The position numbers were made by a program, and so were the translations under genes. The notes beneath the pieces are model-generated. The model was not told where the DNA came from. It saw nothing but the letters and a program-made list of their open reading frames with translations, and did not search any database. From Chloroherpetonaceae bacterium (GTDB taxonomy: Bacteria > Bacteroidota > Chlorobiia > Chlorobiales > Chloroherpetonaceae): a stretch of DNA of 38,690 nucleotides. Of the stretch, positions 32,679 to 38,690 are shown piece by piece. Every line of letters begins with the position of its first letter. Within the stretch, counting starts at the first letter, position 1. The stretch covers positions 1-38,690 of the forward strand of contig JANQGG010000048.1 of assembly GCA_028277445.1 (NCBI GenBank). Reading direction: 5' to 3'.

Positions 32679-34574
32679 CTAAAGTAAAAAGTTATTTACA
32701 ATTGTATTTGATTCTAGAGAGAGTTCTTGTTTCACAATAGGCAGTTTTTCCATTATAGTCTCAAAAGTATCCTCTGGAAATTTGTCAACAACATAGAGCA
32801 AATTTAATTCAGATACTGCAAAATCGACCTCTCGAGTAATGAATGAGAATATTGATCGAAAACCATTTGACTGCATATTAAATGGCTCAGCGATCATAAC
32901 TTCATTGAAGCTATGTATTCCAATTTTCTTATATATTTTCGTAACCAAATATTCACATTGAGATAGTGATTCAATTTCCTTCACATTGAGTGACAAGAAA
33001 TTGTTGGAATTCCTCCTTTTGACAATTACTTGTAATTCATGAATAGCAATTTGACCAAAAGGAATATAGAGCATAACATTGGAATCTTCCCAAATAACAT
33101 AATGGCGTGATCGCAGAGCCTCCATATAATCTTCCAAGTAATCTATACCGCTTTTATCGTATGAAGCACATATTTCTGAAAGGTGATCACCGATATTAAA
33201 TGCGCCCTTTGCAAATCCCCAAATTTGCTTATGGACATGCTCAATACTTGCGCCTGCTGATGTTCTTGTTTTTTTGCCAAGAACAAGATGTTTAATTGAT
33301 GAATTAAAACCAAAAAGTATTCCCGCTGAGCCATTTAGTTGATTATTGTCATATTCACTTTTTAAGTGTTTAAATATTTGTAAATTCATTTTTAATAAAT
33401 GTTCTTCTTGAACATCCTCCCAAGAATGTACTGGATCATTAGGGAATGTTAAATAGTGAAAAAATGCACCATAAGGAAAATCATTGGCCATAACAGTTGT
33501 ATCGTTCGTAGTTGCAGAATGGATTTTACGATAATATTTAAAATTGGGATTACAGAATTTGCAGTTTTTCTGTTTTAGTTGTTCTGAGGCCGATGGATTT
33601 TTAGCAGCTATTTTCTTTACGAGATCGCTGGGATCATTAGCATGGATATGGTCCACAACAGCAGGTTCGGTTACGAGTTCTGCTAATACCATGCGAATCC
33701 ATTCATCTTCTTGTTCCAAAATGAATGGGTACATTTTCTTAATTTTTTCTAAATTTATTGATTTTAGATGATCTATTGCTTCAGGCTCTCCCTCTGTTCT
33801 CAGATTTCTAGTTAATCCTACTTGTATTTCAAAGGGTCGGACAGGATCCCTTGTTATAAATACTTTATTTTCTAAGGGATTATTTTGAGAATCACGCCCT
33901 GGTGTGGTACCTATTACTAATCGATAAAAGTGAGGTGCGTTTGAGGGGTGAAATGATGAATATTTATTTGTGTTTGGGACATTTAGTTGATCAACATCAT
34001 TAAATTCTAATTCTGCAATTTCTGTTCTTTGGGAGGGTGCAATGGGTGGTAGGGATTCATTGAGTTCGTCTATTGATATAGCAAGATGTTGGCCTACTAA
34101 ATCTGAGAATTCTTCAAGTTCGCTAAAAGTAGCAATTACACCTGCACCTTCTAATTCTTTTTTAAAAGTCAATACTTTATTCATCTGCTCTATTTCCTCA
34201 AACTTTTGAGGCATAAATGGCCTTTGACAGAAATAAAAAAGAATTTTTTTATTGGCTTTATCAGCTTTCCATTCAGAAAAGGCATTCCTAAATTCTTCTT
34301 CAGTACCAGAATCAGCGATGCCTGTTGGTTTGCCGAACCATTTCCACATTATACCAATGAATATATCGAATTGACCAATTTGTTGATTAATCACTTCTTG
34401 GGGCCGGCCCATTCCAGGTACGAATATCTCCCAACCCTTAAATTCAATATAAATATTTCTTCCGCTGTAAACAGAATTCAAATTATCAATTATTTTTTTA
34501 ACTCTCTCTCGCTCCATATCGACGTCATGTGGCGATGCTACGAATATTCTAATTTTTCTCGTATTATTTTCCAT
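32679..34574 (-). CDS. DUF4062-GalT/HIT-like fusion, candidate defence protein
   Basis: The 631-residue protein joins two modules. Residues 1-175 are DUF4062 (IRIFVASPHDVDMERERVKK, WEIFVPGMGRPQEVINQQI, DIFIGIMWKWFGKPTG, GTEEEFRNAF), a TIR/Rossmann-like domain usually attached to STAND NTPases. Residues about 205-610 resemble galactose-1-phosphate uridylyltransferase: CKFC (338-341) like its zinc site, HYLTFPND (373 on), and the active-site motif GASIEHVHKQIW (441-452), matching GCSxPHxHGQ of GalT with His446 and His448. A second HIT-like lobe follows (VMLYIPFGQIAIHELQVIVKR). A strong GGGAGGTG Shine-Dalgarno (34582-34589), seven bases from the ATG, is unlike most genes in the window. It forms a one-gene cassette. 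Nucleotide transfer or hydrolysis is inferred; a defence role is speculation from the DUF4062 and island context. Confidence 0.8.
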   Translation of the reverse strand: MENNTRKIRIFVASPHDVDMERERVKKIIDNLNSVYSGRNIYIEFKGWEIFVPGMGRPQEVINQQIGQFDIFIGIMWKWFGKPTGIADSGTEEEFRNAFSEWKADKANKKILFYFCQRPFMPQKFEEIEQMNKVLTFKKELEGAGVIATFSELEEFSDLVGQHLAISIDELNESLPPIAPSQRTEIAELEFNDVDQLNVPNTNKYSSFHPSNAPHFYRLVIGTTPGRDSQNNPLENKVFITRDPVRPFEIQVGLTRNLRTEGEPEAIDHLKSINLEKIKKMYPFILEQEDEWIRMVLAELVTEPAVVDHIHANDPSDLVKKIAAKNPSASEQLKQKNCKFCNPNFKYYRKIHSATTNDTTVMANDFPYGAFFHYLTFPNDPVHSWEDVQEEHLLKMNLQIFKHLKSEYDNNQLNGSAGILFGFNSSIKHLVLGKKTRTSAGASIEHVHKQIWGFAKGAFNIGDHLSEICASYDKSGIDYLEDYMEALRSRHYVIWEDSNVMLYIPFGQIAIHELQVIVKRRNSNNFLSLNVKEIESLSQCEYLVTKIYKKIGIHSFNEVMIAEPFNMQSNGFRSIFSFITREVDFAVSELNLLYVVDKFPEDTFETIMEKLPIVKQELSLESNTIVNNFLL

Positions 34575-34625
34575 TAATATTCACCTCCCTAATAAGGTTA
34601 TTTTAAAGGTTTATTAACGAATTAA

Positions 34626-34672
34626 TCTTAACGCCGCAAATCAGCGGCGCCGCTGTATTTGCCTTGTTGTGC
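34626..34672 (-). other. attC-like site 6, after the methyltransferase gene
   Basis: On the minus strand GCACAAC AAGGCAAATA leads into the perfect palindrome CAGCGGCGCCGCTG, then ATTTGCGGC and GTTAAGA. It begins four bases after the stop. At 47 bases it is short for an attC, but arm sequence and symmetry are typical. Confidence 0.6.
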
Positions 34673-34675
34673 GTT

Positions 34676-35380
34676 TTACAAAATTGGATTTAATCTTGCT
34701 AAAAATCCGCCCTCTTCAGTATTAATGAGTTTCTCTACAGACCAACCACATTCCAAAACATGGGGAGCCAATGTATCAAAGTCTACGTGCAGCCAATGCA
34801 TCCAGGGACCGACGTTTCCTTCAAATGATAAACGGAACTCCTGTTCCCCTGGATATCCTTTGCGGTCTGGGAAAATGGCTGATTCAGGCTCTTTGACAGA
34901 ACTGGGTAGCAACTGGCCGTCTGAACGCAGAAGCCTTTCGCATTTACGGAGTAAGCCCTTTATTCCCTTTAGGGTTTCGCAAATACCAATGTTATGCCCC
35001 AGCATAAAAACTGTATCAAATCGTTCGCCTTCAAAATGTAAAAAATTCTGCTGTCTGGCATCCTTGATTCCGCGTTCTTTCATGATATGTAACGCTTGAG
35101 GACAAATGTCGATGGCTGTAACTTCATAGCCTCGCTTTTCAGGTTCAAGGGCATGAACCCCCAGTTCCTGCCCCAAAAACCAAAATTTGACCCCGGCAAT
35201 TATCAAAAGCATTGTCAGTCTGTAAAAATTCTCCATGAGAGCGGAAAAATACGGAAACCGGCAACGATTTTTTTTGCCGGTCTTGAACTCATGTATAAGC
35301 ACAGCAGATTCATTGCCTCGCCAGTAAGAAAGTAACGCCTGTCCAAAGGGTTCAAGAGGTAACTTGTAAGATTCTCTCAT
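34676..35380 (-). CDS. Class I SAM-dependent methyltransferase with two compensating frameshifts
   Basis: The open frame resembles small-molecule SAM methyltransferases of the type beginning FGQALLSYWRGN and continuing RGYEVTAIDICPQALHIMKERG. In the open frame the SAM-binding motif reads FWFLGQELGVHA, which is wrong. In the neighbouring frame, bases of about 35268 down to 35160 encode SLPVSVFFRSHGEFLQTDN and ILVFGAGTG, exactly the missing family segment. Adding one A in the 8-base run at 35268-35275 and removing one G in the 5-base run at 35158-35162 restores a normal protein with GAGTGVHA. So it is a damaged gene or two homopolymer sequencing errors. An in-frame ATG at 35473 would add 31 residues unlike the family. 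Confidence 0.7.
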   Translation of the reverse strand: MRESYKLPLEPFGQALLSYWRGNESAVLIHEFKTGKKNRCRFPYFSALMENFYRLTMLLIIAGVKFWFLGQELGVHALEPEKRGYEVTAIDICPQALHIMKERGIKDARQQNFLHFEGERFDTVFMLGHNIGICETLKGIKGLLRKCERLLRSDGQLLPSSVKEPESAIFPDRKGYPGEQEFRLSFEGNVGPWMHWLHVDFDTLAPHVLECGWSVEKLINTEEGGFLARLNPIL

Positions 35381-35638
35381 GTCTTGTATTCGCACAACAT
35401 TGATTATATGGTTTCCGCATAAGACGCCTGCGGGTATTCTTTCAAAATTATATAACGTCAATTTTTTCAACATCTTACCCCCAACTTAACCCTTTATGCA
35501 GGCATCTTATACGCATTAGTATAAGACATCTGATCACAGAGCATCTTCAGGGTAATGTAGGCTTAAAAGCTCTAGATTTTAAAATGGATATAGAGGACTT
35601 TCATGCTTTGTTGAGTTCGGGTTTTAACTCTTAAAAAA
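35381..35638. other. Short gene-free stretch before the methyltransferase
   Basis: The only frame here is the 5' extension of the methyltransferase. GCATCTTATACG (35502 on) and CGCATTAGTATAAGACATC (35511 on) contain a partly inverted TCTTATAC/GTATAAGA pair that could be regulatory or a cassette-start remnant. Otherwise nothing is recognised. Confidence 0.3.
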
Positions 35639-35735
35639 ACCTAACGCCTTATTTTAACGAAACTAATCAAAAAAAATAAAATCGGTTTACCCAGAGACTG
35701 CCTAGCTAAAGACATAGCTGTGAGTGGTTCTCACG
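35616..35735. repeat. Direct repeat, copy A
   Basis: About 120 bases repeated with roughly nine tenths identity at 36687-36805, in the same orientation. Shared words include CCTAACGCCTTATTTTAACG and AACTAATCAAAAAAA, TAAAATCGGTTT and GCTAAAGACA. The pair flanks the yefM-yoeB unit and the antitoxin remnant. Confidence 0.85.
35639..35691 (-). other. attC-like site A within direct repeat A
   Basis: On the minus strand GGTAAAC starts and GTTAGGT ends a 53-base segment. GTTAGGT fits the consensus end fully; arm symmetry (CCGATTTTA against TAAAATAAGG) is modest. Confidence 0.4.
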
Positions 35736-35759
35736 CTTGGGGATCATTCTCACCCCAAA

Positions 35760-35934
35760 TCATTTATTAAGCAACCGAATGGTTTTTACGATTTGTTTTT
35801 CATCAATCAATTTATCATTGGCCTATTTGTAAAGTATGCTTGAAATAAACGTTTGATATGGCAGCCCCCTCTTCCTGAGCTTTTCTTTTGATTGATTCCA
35901 GTGTTTGATTATTCAAGCGAAGGGTAATCCTGTT
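35760..35934 (-). pseudogene. Decayed ribbon-helix-helix (CopG/BrnA-like) antitoxin
   Basis: The minus strand encodes RITLRLNNQTLESIKRKAQEEG, then, one frame over, PYQTFISSILYK, a stop, and ANDKLIDEKQIVKTIRLLNK. Put together these match RHH antitoxins of the kind ITLRL...EEGIPYQTLISSILHKYV. The remnant lacks a start codon and has one frameshift and one stop, so it is dead. No toxin partner remains. It sits between attC-like sites 7 and A as its own cassette. Confidence 0.7.
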
Positions 35935-35999
35935 TTAAACGCTGAATAAATTAAGAAACCGGACGCATTTAAATTCTGCATTGAATGCGGTTGTTAGAG
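35934..35999 (-). other. attC-like site 7, after yoeB
   Basis: On the minus strand CTCTAAC begins 13 bases after the yoeB stop, followed by AACCGCATT pairing with AATGCGTCCGGTT, and GTTTAAA ends the site. Length 66 bases. Confidence 0.5.
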
Positions 36000-36012
36000 G
36001 CTATTTTCGAAA

Positions 36013-36306
36013 TTAATAATGATACCTTGCCTGCAGAAAATCAATTCTTTCATTTTGAACAAGATAGACAATTCTATGTTCCTGTGTAAGACGCCTCGAC
36101 CAAGTTCCTGGAGCTAAGTACCTCAAAGGTTCGGGTTTACCGATTCCCTGAAATGGATCCCGCGTTACTTCTTCAATTATTTTAAAAGCACGTAAAGCTG
36201 TTTTTCGATCCGTCTTGATCCAAAATTCAATATCTTCGCGAAATTCTGCTTGAAATACAGCATCTCTGGTTTTCTTTTCACTCTTTTTTTGCTTATTCAA
36301 ACCCAA
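36013..36306 (-). CDS. yoeB: YoeB family toxin
   Basis: The 97-residue toxin is a ribosome-dependent mRNA endonuclease of the YoeB/Txe family. It keeps the family marks GIGKPEPLR, the catalytic-site WSRRLTQEHRIVY and the C-terminal ARYHY with the His-Tyr pair. The N-terminus is about 12 residues longer than usual (MGLNKQKKSEKKTRD before the first strand). It overlaps yefM by 14 bases. It is held in check by YefM. Confidence 0.94.
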   Translation of the reverse strand: MGLNKQKKSEKKTRDAVFQAEFREDIEFWIKTDRKTALRAFKIIEEVTRDPFQGIGKPEPLRYLAPGTWSRRLTQEHRIVYLVQNERIDFLQARYHY

Positions 36307-36571
36307 GTTCTTTCTTAAACTCGTCCAAAGTTGTTACTGGCTCTGTCTCTGAAAGAGCACGATTTAAGGAAGTTAATAACCTTTGCGCATTTTTAGGAGA
36401 GCGCAGCAAGTGAGCCGTTTCCATTAAGCTTGATAACTCAGAAGAAGAAATTAAGGCAACGTCTTCTGCGTTTCGGCGATTTATTAAAACGATCTCTTTA
36501 TCTTCTGATGCTTTTGTCAGAAGATTTGCCAAGTTTGCACGCGCTTGTGAATATGTTGTATGAATTGCCAT
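36293..36571 (-). CDS. yefM: YefM/Phd family antitoxin
   Basis: The 92-residue antitoxin starts MAIHTTYSQARANLANLLTK, the Phd/YefM DNA-binding and dimerisation region, followed by EIVLINRRNAEDVALISSSE and a flexible C-terminus that would wrap YoeB. The start at 36571 is set by homology and by the promoter-operator directly upstream; the frame is open further back but those residues are encoded by the operator. It represses its own operon, probably through the TGTACA pair at 36589-36607. Confidence 0.94.
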   Translation of the reverse strand: MAIHTTYSQARANLANLLTKASEDKEIVLINRRNAEDVALISSSELSSLMETAHLLRSPKNAQRLLTSLNRALSETEPVTTLDEFKKELGFE

Positions 36572-36580
36572 TTTTACACT

Positions 36581-36608
36581 TTTATAATTGTACATGAAAT
36601 ATGTACAA
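36581..36608 (-). promoter_or_regulatory. yefM-yoeB promoter and operator
   Basis: TTGTACAT (36588-36595) and ATGTACAA (36601-36608) are perfect inverted arms with TGTACA cores 13 bases apart. The E. coli YefM-YoeB operator is built on TGTACA cores about 12 bases apart. A minus-strand -35 TTGTAC (36608-36603), 16 bases and -10 TATAAA (36586-36581) overlap it; 9 bases remain to the ATG. Confidence 0.75.
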
Positions 36609-36686
36609 ATTATACAACTAAATAGCAAATCTGTTGCAAAAGAGTGTCTGAGAGTATGGACATTTTTATTTGGCTCATAGAAAATA

Positions 36687-36805
36687 TTCGGGTTTTAACT
36701 TCTAAAAAACCTAACGCCTTATTTTAACGAAACTAATCAAAAAAATAAAATCGGTTTGCCCAGAAACCGCCTTGCTAAAGACAGCACTGTGACTGGTTCT
36801 TATGC
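36687..36805. repeat. Direct repeat, copy B
   Basis: Second copy of the 120-base repeat at 35616-35735, same orientation, about 1.07 kb away. Confidence 0.85.
36709..36760 (-). other. attC-like site B within direct repeat B
   Basis: On the minus strand GGCAAAC starts and GTTAGGT ends a 52-base segment upstream of yefM. It would mark the right-hand limit of the recognisable cassette array. Confidence 0.4.
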
Positions 36806-36923
36806 TAAAGGATAATTGCCTCGAGAAATCAGCGATACTGCGACCATATAAATTGAAAACCCGAATATCAGCTCGGCTGCATGTCTTTGGTTTTGGTTGA
36901 GGGAACGACGTATAAACTACTCT

Positions 36924-38351
36924 CTAAATTGTTGATGTTTGGCGCGCTGCTTTAATTTTATTGAGCGCGTCTTCGTCGAGCTTAAACCCTGCCAATACTA
37001 AAAGGGCAAGAGCAGCCAGCACGGCAGGCAGGTAGGCCACGCCAAATAAAAGGGCTTGTTGTACGGCAGGGGACTGCATTTCATCCGACGGTAGGTTTTT
37101 ATCAAAACCTGCCAGTGAGAGTGCAATACCAATAATCAATGGGCCAAATGCGTGAGTGATTTTTTCAATAAAGCTGTAAAGCGCTGTATATGTGCCTTCT
37201 CTTCGAATACCTGTCACCGTTGCATCGTATTCAATCGTATCTGTCAGCATCGACATCGCTAAAAGAATGTTGCCGGCGGCGGCCATACCTACAAAAACTG
37301 CACGAATCAAGATATAAGCTATGGGCTCGCCAGGTAAGGCCAAAATCCAGCTGATGCAATAAATCACGTAGCTAAAGCCTGCGAACATATAGGTTGAACG
37401 CTTGCCAATATGTTTAGATATTTTGACTAAAACCGGCGTTGCAATGACGGACACAACGGTAACCCCCACATAGAAAAAAGCCATTATTTTCAAATCAAGC
37501 TGTAATGAATTTGTGATGAAAAAGATCATCACCGCGCCAGTAGATGCAAACGCAAGTAACTGGCAGGCTTTAACTGCAAGCAAGCGAAGAAAATGGTTGT
37601 TGCGCATAACTGCAGAAAGATCACCCTTGATGTTAGGAACTGACTCTCCCGCCTCGGTGAATCTAGCGCGGCCTGTTCCAAGGTAGGCTATAAACATGCT
37701 GATAAAAATAATTGCCGCGCCTGATATCCCCAGCACCGCATAAGAAGAAGCCTCATCTCTCCCCATTTCTTCAAGAAAGAAATTGCCCAGGCCACCGGCA
37801 ATAAAGCTCCCGATCATCAAAAATATGACCCTGTAGCTATGAATGGACGAACGCTCGTGATAGCTGTCCGTCATCTCAGCCGGCATGGCCATATAGGGAA
37901 CATTAAAGATTGTATAACCGATGGTATAAATCAACAAAGCCATAAAGACATAACCGGCCGTAATGAGCTGATTTTCAAAGATCGGGGTGGTGAAAATCAT
38001 AGCGACGGAAGCTGCAGAAATGACCGCACCCCAAACCAGGAAGGGTCGCCGCCTACCTATTGGAGTTCTTATTCGGTCGCTCCAATAACCGACAACAGGA
38101 TCACTTAAGACATCCAATAATTTGCTGGCAAAGATAACGGCACCTGCAAGAGCAGGCTCAATTTTTAGCACGCCCACCATGTAGAAAAGGATCAACATGC
38201 TGATGCCGTTTATCAACAGCGCACCACCTAATGCCCCGGTTCCCCAGGCAAGTTTTATTTTTGCGGGAACTGCTAAGACTTCTTCCGTTATAGCTAAGTT
38301 ATTTGATGGCGCTGCACTCGGCATGGGCTTTTTTGGTGCCACTTTCAACAT
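36924..38351 (-). CDS. MFS sugar symporter, GPH (MelB-like) family
   Basis: The 475-residue protein has about twelve membrane helices and the GPH (glycoside-pentoside-hexuronide:cation symporter) signature: KLLDVLSDPVVGYWSDRIRT followed by PIGRRRPFLVWG. The Asp in the DxxSDP region is the usual cation/sugar site. The basic cytoplasmic N-terminus is about 30 residues. Substrate cannot be told from sequence, and no glycosidase gene is adjacent. The codon style and lack of an attC-like site after its stop suggest it lies outside the cassette array. Confidence 0.9.
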   Translation of the reverse strand: MLKVAPKKPMPSAAPSNNLAITEEVLAVPAKIKLAWGTGALGGALLINGISMLILFYMVGVLKIEPALAGAVIFASKLLDVLSDPVVGYWSDRIRTPIGRRRPFLVWGAVISAASVAMIFTTPIFENQLITAGYVFMALLIYTIGYTIFNVPYMAMPAEMTDSYHERSSIHSYRVIFLMIGSFIAGGLGNFFLEEMGRDEASSYAVLGISGAAIIFISMFIAYLGTGRARFTEAGESVPNIKGDLSAVMRNNHFLRLLAVKACQLLAFASTGAVMIFFITNSLQLDLKIMAFFYVGVTVVSVIATPVLVKISKHIGKRSTYMFAGFSYVIYCISWILALPGEPIAYILIRAVFVGMAAAGNILLAMSMLTDTIEYDATVTGIRREGTYTALYSFIEKITHAFGPLIIGIALSLAGFDKNLPSDEMQSPAVQQALLFGVAYLPAVLAALALLVLAGFKLDEDALNKIKAARQTSTI

Positions 38352-38690
38352 ATTTATGGGCTTCTACTGTATCTTCTAGCTTAAAAATTTCAATATCACT
38401 GCTATTATCAAAAAAAGAAAATTCCTATCAGTGTGTTAATTGGAATCTGTCTTTACAATGATGGATTTAAAAATTAAGAACACGCATTCTTACGTGTCAT
38501 TGCCAAATCCTTCGGCTTCGCTCAGGACAGGCTCATGGAAGCAATCCCGAGGCATTTTCTGGATCGCCGCACGCCTTACAGGCTGCTAATAACGAAGTTT
38601 TGTTTTTGTCGCTCCTGCGAAAGCAGGAGCCTATAGATGCCTGCCTGCGCAGGCATGACCTGGTTGGTTGATGAACTTTAAATTAATGAA
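38352..38690. repeat. Intergenic stretch with stable hairpins
   Basis: No gene is seen to the window end. GCTCCTGC-GAAA-GCAGGAGC (38611-38630) is a perfect hairpin with a GNRA tetraloop. ATGCCTGC (38637-38644) pairs with GCAGGCAT (38649-38656) around CTGC. The word CCTTCGGCTTCGCTCAGGAC (about 38510) resembles one near 9155. These look like dispersed intergenic repeats. Confidence 0.55.

Larger units (their letters stand above)
30179..36760 (-). mobile_element. Probable integron gene-cassette array without integrase
   Basis: All genes here are on the minus strand, are short, and are separated by 47-130 base imperfect palindromes that begin within about 16 bases of a stop codon (sometimes overlapping it). 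The palindromes have CTAAC-like and GTTAG-like ends, as integron attC sites do. At least eight such sites are seen. The content, with three toxin-antitoxin modules or their remains, a thioesterase, a methyltransferase and an orphan defence-like gene, is typical of sedentary integron arrays. No tyrosine-recombinase integrase is in the window, so it is either a distal part of an integron or a cluster lacking an integrase. The site calls are from reading symmetry by eye. Confidence 0.7.

Noticed and set aside
32679-34574. Leloir-pathway GalT role for the fusion protein
   Set aside because: No galactose genes are nearby, the protein has a DUF4062 domain, and it lies in a toxin-rich cassette array.
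1-38690. CRISPR array, tRNA or rRNA genes
   Set aside because: No regularly spaced identical repeats and no recognisable cloverleaf or rRNA sequence were seen on reading; a tRNAscan or Rfam search was not possible.

Overview
The window looks like a chromosome segment from a member of the Bacteroidota/Chlorobiota side of the FCB group, most like Chlorobiota and perhaps Chloroherpeton-like. The grounds are a secreted protein with a type IX secretion C-terminal sorting domain (QNYPNPFNPST motif), a GldA/GldF-GldG/DUF4340 transporter of the gliding type, a folP-cdaA pair, a DivIVA-like protein in a Gram-negative context, class I FBPase, and weak Shine-Dalgarno sequences for most genes. This taxonomic call is inference from gene content; no rRNA gene is present.

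Positions 1-30060 are ordinary chromosome. Plus-strand genes come first: a PspC protein, a TPR membrane protein, two tandem cyclophilins (one lipoprotein, one cytosolic), a ParE/RelE-type toxin-antitoxin pair, YggS, a DivIVA-like protein, a PLP aminotransferase, purine nucleoside phosphorylase, a SMI1/KNR4 protein and mtnA. A minus-strand Uma2 protein, the large type IX-secreted protein and recJ follow. fbp lies divergent to recJ. Then come a small lipoprotein, a membrane protein, a prolyl-oligopeptidase-like protein that has lost its catalytic residues, and the three-gene Gld-like ABC operon (minus strand). After a repeat-rich gap come ymdB (minus), and then a site-2 protease, folP, cdaA and a small His-rich secreted protein with a DUF2231-like membrane protein (plus).

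Positions of about 30179-36760 are different. All genes are on the minus strand, are short cassette-like units, and nearly every one is followed within a few bases of its stop by a 47-130 bp imperfect palindrome with integron attC-like ends (CTAAC/GTTAG type). I read this as an integron gene-cassette array without an integrase in view. In transcription order (right to left) it carries yefM-yoeB, a decayed ribbon-helix-helix antitoxin, a methyltransferase with two compensating frameshifts, a DUF4062-GalT/HIT fusion protein, hicA-hicB, a truncated copy of a thioesterase gene, a frameshifted PIN toxin with its small partner, and the intact thioesterase. The truncated thioesterase copy matches the intact one up to the predicted attC recombination point and diverges exactly there, which is strong internal evidence for cassette boundaries. 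A GPH-family sugar symporter and a set of hairpin repeats close the window.

The best candidate for an undescribed system is the cassette-borne 631-residue protein at 32679-34574. Its N-terminal DUF4062 domain (a domain usually found in NLR/STAND-type signalling and defence proteins) is joined to a full two-lobed GalT-like nucleotidyltransferase with the G-A-S-x-x-H-x-H-x-Q active-site motif. Other points to follow are a recurring arrangement in which a sigma70-like -10 box sits 9-13 bases before the ATG (near-leaderless transcripts), a possible short transcript at 24210-24436, and the S9 pseudoenzyme.
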